The translations under genes were made by a program, and so were the position numbers. Below the pieces are notes generated by a model. The model was not told where the DNA came from. It searched no databases and saw only the letters and a list, made by a program, of their open reading frames with translations. From assembly GCA_003024985.2 (NCBI GenBank), contig PXIH01S0025933.1: 11,089 bases of DNA. One strand, written 5' to 3'. The stretch comes from Euperipatoides rowelli (lineage: Eukaryota; Onychophora; Udeonychophora; Euonychophora; Peripatopsidae). How positions within the stretch are numbered: the stretch's first letter is position 1; every line of letters begins with the position of its first letter. Below, piece by piece: positions 6,305-11,089 of this stretch.

Positions 6305-7111
6305 ATGTTTAATAACAGAGTATTTAATAATTCCAATTTTTGGTTTAAGGTGGTGAATGTGAGGACATTAAATAAACGGTTTAGATCTGCTTTGACAGTT
6401 TCCAAATTGATTTTACATACCCCATCTTTAATATTTTTACAAGAAACACGCAGAAAGAGAAATAGTGATGGGAGAATACAGAGTCAATGTGAGGCTAAGT
6501 ATATTATTTATGAAAATTTAACTAACTCTGGATATTCAGGAATGGTGGTGTTGGTTTATAAAGCATTGGTGTGTCAAATTATGTGTGTTGAAAATTTAAA
6601 CGAACACATAATGCTCATAAAAATGAATATAGAAAATAAAATCTATGTTTTCGTTAATGTGCATATGCTGTGTGTAGCTGCTGCGAGAAAAACATTGTTT
6701 GCTTTAATCAAAAAAATATTGTGTAAGGAGGAGCAACAGTGTTTGTTGCTAGGAGATTTTAACATAAGCACACAATTTCATGAAAGAAAAATGGATCAGT
6801 TAATTGATAAATATAATTTAATGGATGTGGCTGTACATAAGAACTTGAATTTTTTAAAAACAAGATTTGCAAAATGCTCAGCGAGTAGGCTAGATAGGAT
6901 TATTAGTCAAATAAATAATGGAAGTGTGTTTTATTTTGGTTGTGAACCTTGTTTGTTTTCTGATCATGTGACTTTAATTTGTGGAATCAGGCGTCAAGAA
7001 GTGGTGATTAATAATTCAAATAAGCTTAAACCTGTCCCGGAGTGGGATAAAAAAAATATTGAAACTGACTTGATGAGGATAAAACAAATCATATATTTAA
7101 AGTTGGTTTGA
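6305..7111 (+). CDS. AP-type endonuclease domain of ORF2
   Basis: This 268-codon open frame holds the whole endonuclease of the exonuclease/endonuclease/phosphatase fold. Motifs in order: NVRTLN (residues about 18-23, Asn ligand), LQET (about 45-48, catalytic Glu), GYSGMVVLV (about 76-84), VNVH near 117, LLLGDFN (about 146-152, Asp and Asn), SRLDRI (about 194-199) and SDH (about 219-221, catalytic His). All expected catalytic residues are present, so this is the best preserved part of the element. ATG 6305 is the first in frame and leaves about 15 residues before the first motif. Frame and homology part company near 7065, and the last dozen residues are out-of-frame sequence. Confidence 0.85.
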   Translation: MFNNRVFNNSNFWFKVVNVRTLNKRFRSALTVSKLILHTPSLIFLQETRRKRNSDGRIQSQCEAKYIIYENLTNSGYSGMVVLVYKALVCQIMCVENLNEHIMLIKMNIENKIYVFVNVHMLCVAAARKTLFALIKKILCKEEQQCLLLGDFNISTQFHERKMDQLIDKYNLMDVAVHKNLNFLKTRFAKCSASRLDRIISQINNGSVFYFGCEPCLFSDHVTLICGIRRQEVVINNSNKLKPVPEWDKKNIETDLMRIKQIIYLKLV

Positions 7112-7497
7112 ATGATAAAATGGTGTGGAAAATAATTAAGAGATACATTGTTGATATTAATTTAAAAAGGGCAAGGAATATGAATAGATCTATAGATGTT
7201 GATCTTAAGCAAAGATATCTGCAATATAGTGAATTGATATTGAATGAGAAGGAAGTGACAGGCAAGGCAGCATCACAGGAGAGAATTGAAAATTTAGAGT
7301 ATGTGAAAAAGAAAAATGTAATCAATAAGTGTGCACAGAATGCTGTGTTTCCTCTTCATACCCCAAAATGGGTGGCGTTAAAATGGTTAAAGAAGAGAAA
7401 GATTACTGGAAATATTTTTGCATTTCAGGATAATCAAAAGGTATATACAGTAACCTCAGAGCAATGTAGACATTGCCCAGAAGAAGTATCTCACTGA
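7072..7497 (+). pseudogene. ORF2 linker between endonuclease and reverse transcriptase
   Basis: The frame used from about 7072 to 7460 encodes a lysine/arginine-rich, helix-like region containing WKIIKRYI, which resembles the segment after the endonuclease in L1/Tx1 ORF2 proteins. Translation from an ATG is not expected here, since the segment is reached only by continuing from the endonuclease. The codons after about 7465 to the stop at 7495-7497 are out of frame. The conserved continuation (KKYLTDLRELR) is in the next frame. Confidence 0.65.
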
Positions 7498-7678
7498 TCT
7501 GAGAGAGTTAAGAACTGATAAGTATGGTATAGAGGATTTTGGCAATTTCTATGGGAGTATACAATATAGATGGTTTAAAACAAAACAAATAATAGAACCT
7601 TTAACGGAAGTATATCAGGTTTATATTGGTGATTTTATGGTACAGAAAATGCAAGTAGTATTTGGGAAGGTGATGCTT

Positions 7679-8448
7679 AAATCCAGTCCTGGTCCTGATA
7701 GATTGACATATTCCTTTTATAGGCAAAGCCCTCTTGAAGTTCTACAGCTTTTGGTAAGGTCTTTAATTCCCTGCTAAATGAGGAAGCTGCAGATGTATTT
7801 TTATGTGCTGAAAATAATGTATATATATAAAAATGATCCCTAAGACAAAAAATAAAGTTAAAGAGGTTGACGAATACAGACTAATAGTGCTGATGAATGT
7901 TGACATGAAGTTGTTACAAAAAAATGTTGTTAGGTAGAATATCTGATGTATTGGGGAAAATATTGTCGGGGAACATATTGGGAATTAGAGGTAGATCAAT
8001 ACAAACTGCCATATGGTTGCATCATCTAGCATTTTCAATGAGTTGCTCAAAGAAGGGAATTAATAGGTACATACTATGGTTAGTTATGCAAAGTGCTTTT
8101 AATAATGTGAATAGTGAGTATTTGCAATATTTGACATTTAAATATCTGGGTTGTAACAAGTTGACAAGACTTATGATAATTACTATAAGATGTAAAATGA
8201 TTGTGTTTTTGAATCTTAAGTGTATTGGTGATTTTAATGAGTTACGTCATTCAATTCTTCAAGGGTCACCTTTATCAAGTACTATGTATTTGTTTTACTT
8301 AAAATAATTTATTTCTAAGATTGAGGTTAGTATAAGGGGAATTAAAATAAAGGGCACAGGTGTATATGTGAAGGTGTCGGATTTCTTAGATGATATAACA
8401 GTGTTTGTCTCATCAGATGGGGAATTGGGAGGGTATAGATATAATTAA
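7679..8448 (+). pseudogene. Reverse transcriptase domain of ORF2, catalytically defective
   Basis: Motifs appear in the order of non-LTR reverse transcriptases but in several frames. SSPGPDRLTYSFY at 7682-7720 is the finger motif. EYRLIVLMN at about 7878-7904 matches the usual YRPI-LLN motif. GIRGRSIQTA at about 7981-8010 matches the GF-GRSI block. SAFNNV at 8092-8109 is motif A. LQGSPLSS at about 8257-8280 is motif B, and FLDD at 8383-8394 is motif C with both Asp residues. In motif A the residue four before Ala-Phe should be the metal-binding Asp, but the codon at 8083-8085 is GTT (Val), one base from GAT, and the second Asp of AFD is Asn. Stops at 7828-7830 and 8305-8307 and several frameshifts add to this. 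In motif B Ser replaces the usual Cys, which is tolerated in some families. Confidence 0.8.
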
Positions 8449-9067
8449 GTCATTTTCTAAGATGACTGTTTCACTTGTTAATTTTAACAAGAGTTAACTT
8501 TATAATGTTCAAAAAGGGGTTGTGCAGGAAAATTGGGTTTTAAAAGGGGACAATAAGCTAATTTTGGGTTGTAATTTCCCTTTGTCTGAACAATTTTCTA
8601 AAAGTGATAAACCATTTAATGGAATAAAGGAGAAGGCTGGGAGAATGTTAAGAGAGTCTAACAGTAGATATATGAGTTGGTTGTCCAAGGTTCAATACAT
8701 AAATACAATAATAGTGCCTATGTTCATTTATTATTTACTTTTTATAGTGATAAATAAGGTGTATTTTAAAAAAAATCAAGCAATGATTCAGAATTATATT
8801 TTTGGTAAATTCAAGGCTATATCATATAATAAGGTAGTGATGTCTGTAAGGAAGGGGGGATTGGGGTTGATAGACTTATATAAGTTAATGCTCACAACCA
8901 CTCATAATTTTATTGTTAGAAACTTAGTTAATAATGTTATTTTTCAAGAGGTTTGGAGGCAAAGGGAATATCTTAAAGATAAAATACTAAAAAATTGGGT
9001 TAAAAGAGAAGCAGCATTAAATCAGGTTGTGCAGCAATTGAATGTATCACTTATAAGAGGTTCATGA
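8435..9067 (+). pseudogene. ORF2 region after the catalytic core (thumb/connection)
   Basis: In one frame from about 8420 to 9067, with a single TAA at 8495-8497, the sequence runs DIIKSFSKMT, SLVNFNKS, then SWLSKVQYINTIIVPMFIY, and RKGGLGLIDL near 8850-8885. The KSxGxxxN-like block, the RxxxxxxxxxPxxxY-like block and GGLGL are typical landmarks after motif C in L1/Tx1-type ORF2 proteins. The end at 9065-9067 is caused by a frameshift near 9050. The next frame continues into the zinc-finger part. Confidence 0.7.
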
Positions 9068-9576
9068 AGCTGTATTACGATACAGATTTGAAATTTGCTA
9101 GTTATAGAAATAAGGAAAATAATATTAAAGTTGTAAAGAAATATAAATTACCGAACACAGTAGAAAATTTTGTAGTGAAATTCTTGTTAGGGAATTTGCC
9201 TTCTACGGATAGAATGATGCATTTAGGTGTTTTAGGTCATACAATGGATTTATGTGAAATGTGCAGGATTAATAGCGAAACAAGGCAACATCTGTTTTGG
9301 GAGTGTGGGGCAGTAAGAAATATTGTTAATTATTTTTTGAACAAAATTGCAAGAACAGCAAATATGCAAGTAGTTAATGAATTAAATTTTCAGAGATTAC
9401 CCAAAAATTGTCAAAAATATTTTTATTTATGTATGTTTGGGATTTGGAAATTTAGATGTCTCGTTTTTCAACAAACTAAGGAGCCTGTACTTTTTGCAGT
9501 AATGTTGGATAAAATTTCTAAGGTATATATTCAAGATGTATTTGCTTTTGATGAAAAAAATGTTATGAAAATGTAG
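9064..9576 (+). CDS. C-terminal zinc-finger segment of ORF2 and its natural stop
   Basis: This 170-codon frame contains FLLGNLPSTDRMMHLGV followed by CEMC and HLFWEC. The spacing C-x2-C-x8-H-x4-C (Cys at 9253, 9262 and 9304, His at 9289) is the zinc-binding domain found at the C-terminus of Tx1 and plant-type reverse transcriptases, probably used to hold template RNA or target DNA. All four ligands are intact. The ATG at 9064 is not a real start, because the segment continues ORF2 through a frameshift. The TAG at 9574-9576 is taken as the genuine ORF2 terminus, since homology-like composition stops there. Confidence 0.75.
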   Translation: MKLYYDTDLKFASYRNKENNIKVVKKYKLPNTVENFVVKFLLGNLPSTDRMMHLGVLGHTMDLCEMCRINSETRQHLFWECGAVRNIVNYFLNKIARTANMQVVNELNFQRLPKNCQKYFYLCMFGIWKFRCLVFQQTKEPVLFAVMLDKISKVYIQDVFAFDEKNVMKM

Positions 9577-9925
9577 GATAAAAATTTATTACAGGTGTTT
9601 TAATTATTGTTTGATGGATGGTTGGGGGGGGGGNGTGAAGAGGTTGAAAGATAGAGTTGGGTTGGGAGCAAGATGGAAGGATGGGCTCTTTAACTTAAGG
9701 GCATCAAGATTGGTTGCCTAATTTATGTACATGGGTACATTTTTTTTGTTTTGTTAGAAATAAGTCAATAGAATGAGTAATAATGGTGGTATGGGATTTA
9801 TGATATTTGTGTTTTGTTTTTTTTTTTTGCTTTTTATTTAAACATAGTTATACACATAATTCTGTGTATTTATGTCAGACAGTTGTGAAATCCAATGGGT
9901 GATATGGTCGTAATAAATAAATAAG
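9577..9925 (+). other. LINE 3' untranslated region and tail
   Basis: After ORF2 the plus strand is G- and T-rich, with a run of ten G followed by an ambiguous base (9624-9634), GGGTTGGGAGC, and a T-run near 9818-9828. It ends in GTAATAAATAAATAAG (about 9910-9925), a simple TAAA-type tail. The end is chosen on the tail only. An alternative end is the A-run near 10143-10153. Confidence 0.5.
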
Positions 9926-10438
9926 TAGAGTTTTATTATGTGATTAAATGTGATTATGAGGTATGAGGTATAACAGGAACTGGAAATTTATGTTTTGTGG
10001 TATGTTAACATTTAATTAAACTAAATAGGGGGTTAAGAAGATATTTTGTTTTCGGAACATTAATATATATTAAAATAGATGTGTATATTATTGTATATTT
10101 TTTGCAATCTGTAAAATTTAATGAAATTTTATGTTTAGTATTATAAAAAAAAAATTCCCAGGCCAAAATAGTAAATTGTGCAGAAATTTGACATGGTAAG
10201 TCAAACTACACTTTATTATTGAAAAATGCCCTACTATCTATTTTTACTTTTCATTTTTTTTAAAAAAAAAATATTAAAAATTCCAAAATAATTTCAAGTG
10301 TTAAATATTAACAAAAAACATAAATACCATTTTATACTATACAACAAAGAAGCAAATCAATATTTTTTTAAAAAAATACGTTTTCTTGTAATGGGGAAAA
10401 CGACAGTATTTTTTTTATTTTTAAAACACAAACATCCA
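9926..10438. other. AT-rich flank, nothing recognised
   Basis: Low-complexity sequence with several A/T runs. No coding frame, RNA or clear repeat is visible. The plus-strand frame that reaches into 10298-10498 runs through the minus-strand tRNA-like sequence and is not a gene. Confidence 0.55.
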
Positions 10439-10510
10439 TGCCCTAACGGGATTCGAACCCGGAATGTCTCGTATGGCAGCTTGCTTCTAGCCAAATGACC
10501 CGCTGAGGCA
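10439..10510 (-). mobile_element. tRNA-derived sequence (SINE head or tRNA pseudogene)
   Basis: The minus strand gives a 72-base tRNA-like unit. TGCCTCA pairs with TAGGGCA as an acceptor stem with one mismatch. GGGTTCGAATCCC is a near-perfect T-arm and B box. TTTGGCTAGAAGC stands in the D-arm/A-box place, and the anticodon loop would be CTGCCAT (Gly-GCC if real). The anticodon stem does not pair and the D stem is poor, so it is not a functional tRNA. GACAGTATTTTT at about 10402 and GACGGTACTTTTT at about 10525 flank it and may be an imperfect target-site duplication. Confidence 0.6.
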
Positions 10511-10654
10511 TCAGCAACGACGATGACGGTACTTTTTATTTACATAATTTACACTTTCAAGAGGTTGCAATAAATCATAGCAAAATCTGTAGATCAATTG
10601 GTTTACAAGGATTCGTAATAGACCAATTTCATCATGAACTCATATAATCCGGAG

Positions 10655-10748
10655 TTTGATGGTTTTCCCGGATTTGAACTGACAGCATGCTTAGCTCCAT
10701 ACTCCATAGAGCCCAGCGGTGTCTCTTATTCACTCAACTAGCCTGACG
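10655..10748 (-). mobile_element. Second tRNA-like sequence, probable SINE head
   Basis: On the minus strand AGGCTAGTTGAGTGA matches an A box, and about 50 bases later AGTTCAAATCCGGGA matches a B box with T-arm. The acceptor ends do not pair well and the region between the boxes is long, as in type II tRNAs or degraded SINE heads. It has the same orientation as the other two tRNA-like sequences. I see no tail or target-site duplication. Confidence 0.5.
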
Positions 10749-11089
10749 GGGTAATCAAATCAATATTGTATTAAGAAAGTTTAGCTTAATAGACAAATTA
10801 CCGTTATATCTAAAAGGAATTAATAAAATAAAAAGATCCATATTAATTAATAAATGTTTGACTATAGATCTGTAGTTATAGATGTAAAAAAAATACATTT
10901 GGTTTATATATTACCAAACTATTTTAAATCATATATGGATTCAATTTTTTTAAAAATCTGTTTCCAAATGTCTTTCCAAATCATAATCCATTTCCAAGTT
11001 TCCTTTCTACCTCATACATTGTCCTCTTTTTTTTCTTTTTTTTTAAATAAATCTCCCCTCCAACGGGATAAGAGATGTATTTTTTTTAG
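10749..11089. other. AT-rich non-coding end of window
   Basis: No gene, RNA or boundary is visible. There are T-rich runs around 11027-11044 and a short GC-richer patch (CTCCCCTCCAACGGGAT) that might be the tail region of another minus-strand element running off the window. Confidence 0.5.

Larger units (their letters stand above)
6305..9576 (+). pseudogene. Retrotransposon ORF2 (endonuclease-reverse transcriptase), broken
   Basis: ORF2 nicks target DNA and primes reverse transcription of the element RNA from the nick. Domains in order: AP-type endonuclease (6305 to about 7000), linker (about 7072-7660), reverse transcriptase (about 7679 to 8450), thumb and connection (8450-9050), C-terminal zinc finger (about 9205-9306). 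By following conserved motifs across frames I place frameshifts near 7065, 7460, 7755, 7830, 7920, 8415 and 9050, and in-frame stops at 7828-7830, 8305-8307 and 8495-8497. The total of about 1,090 codons is close to normal for this group. The first catalytic Asp of the reverse transcriptase is Val. The copy is therefore inactive by several independent lesions, although motifs on both sides of each break remain easy to recognise. Confidence 0.85.
4930..9925 (+). mobile_element. Degenerate L1/Tx1-type non-LTR retrotransposon
   Basis: The order is ORF1 with a CCHC knuckle, then ORF2 with AP-type endonuclease, reverse transcriptase and a C-terminal CCHC finger, all on the plus strand over about 5 kb. 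This is the layout of the L1/Tx1 group. The ORF1 knuckle and the HLFWEC-type finger argue for the Tx1 side, though a tree would be needed to settle it. There are no long terminal repeats. The 3' end is placed at the AATAAATAAATAAG repeat (about 9912-9925), and the 5' end is placed only approximately, upstream of ORF1. I could not find a convincing target-site duplication. The copy looks nearly full length but is broken at roughly a dozen places. Confidence 0.8.

Noticed and set aside
7089-7325. 78-codon minus-strand frame
   Set aside because: Antisense shadow of the ORF2 linker.
9910-9960. Target-site duplication of the LINE next to its TAAA tail
   Set aside because: I compared the sequence after the tail with 4680-4950 and found no convincing repeat, so the LINE ends stay approximate.
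10298-10498. 66-codon plus-strand frame
   Set aside because: It crosses the minus-strand tRNA-like sequence and A/T runs. The CPNGIRTRN string is the usual translation of a reversed B box.

Overview
The window looks like non-coding, repeat-rich nuclear DNA of an invertebrate animal. It is strongly AT-rich, with many long A/T homopolymers, tRNA-derived SINE-like sequences read from the minus strand, a decayed LINE and hammerhead-ribozyme repeats. There is no operon structure, no bacterial gene start signal and no intact host gene. I cannot name the species. A mollusc or other lophotrochozoan would fit, but that is inference. Five ambiguous bases (5211, 5249, 5255, 5258, 9634) point to draft sequence.

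Layout. 1-2450: AT-rich sequence holding a probable retroelement 3' tail (about 110-236), a possible hammerhead ribozyme ending at an A-run (311-345), and a minus-strand relic of a CGGBP1/hAT-type zinc-finger protein (1075-1296). 2537-2892: a tRNA-headed SINE on the minus strand with an A-tail and a perfect 15-bp target-site duplication. 2893-3840: featureless AT-rich DNA. 3841-4656: a compound repeat with an inverted arm, two direct copies of a roughly 240-bp unit, and in each copy a type I hammerhead ribozyme with a two-base-pair helix III. A 12-bp direct repeat flanks the whole. This is the most interesting part of the window. 

4930-9925: one non-LTR retrotransposon of the L1/Tx1 type on the plus strand, about 5 kb. 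ORF1 carries a CCHC zinc knuckle. ORF2 carries an AP-type endonuclease, a reverse transcriptase and a C-terminal CCHC zinc finger, in the canonical order. Both ORFs are broken by several frameshifts and stops, and the first catalytic Asp of the reverse transcriptase is replaced by Val, so the copy is dead. A CRE-like palindrome and an NRF-1-like site lie at the ORF1 start. 9926-11089: AT-rich DNA with two more minus-strand tRNA-like sequences (10439-10510 and about 10655-10748).

How the parts relate. A LINE of this kind supplies reverse transcriptase and endonuclease, and tRNA-headed SINEs depend on such enzymes from elsewhere. The hammerhead unit resembles the non-autonomous ribozyme retroelements (retrozymes) and Penelope-like terminal repeats of animals, where the ribozyme cuts multimeric RNA into unit lengths. 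Whether any element here mobilised another cannot be told from the window.
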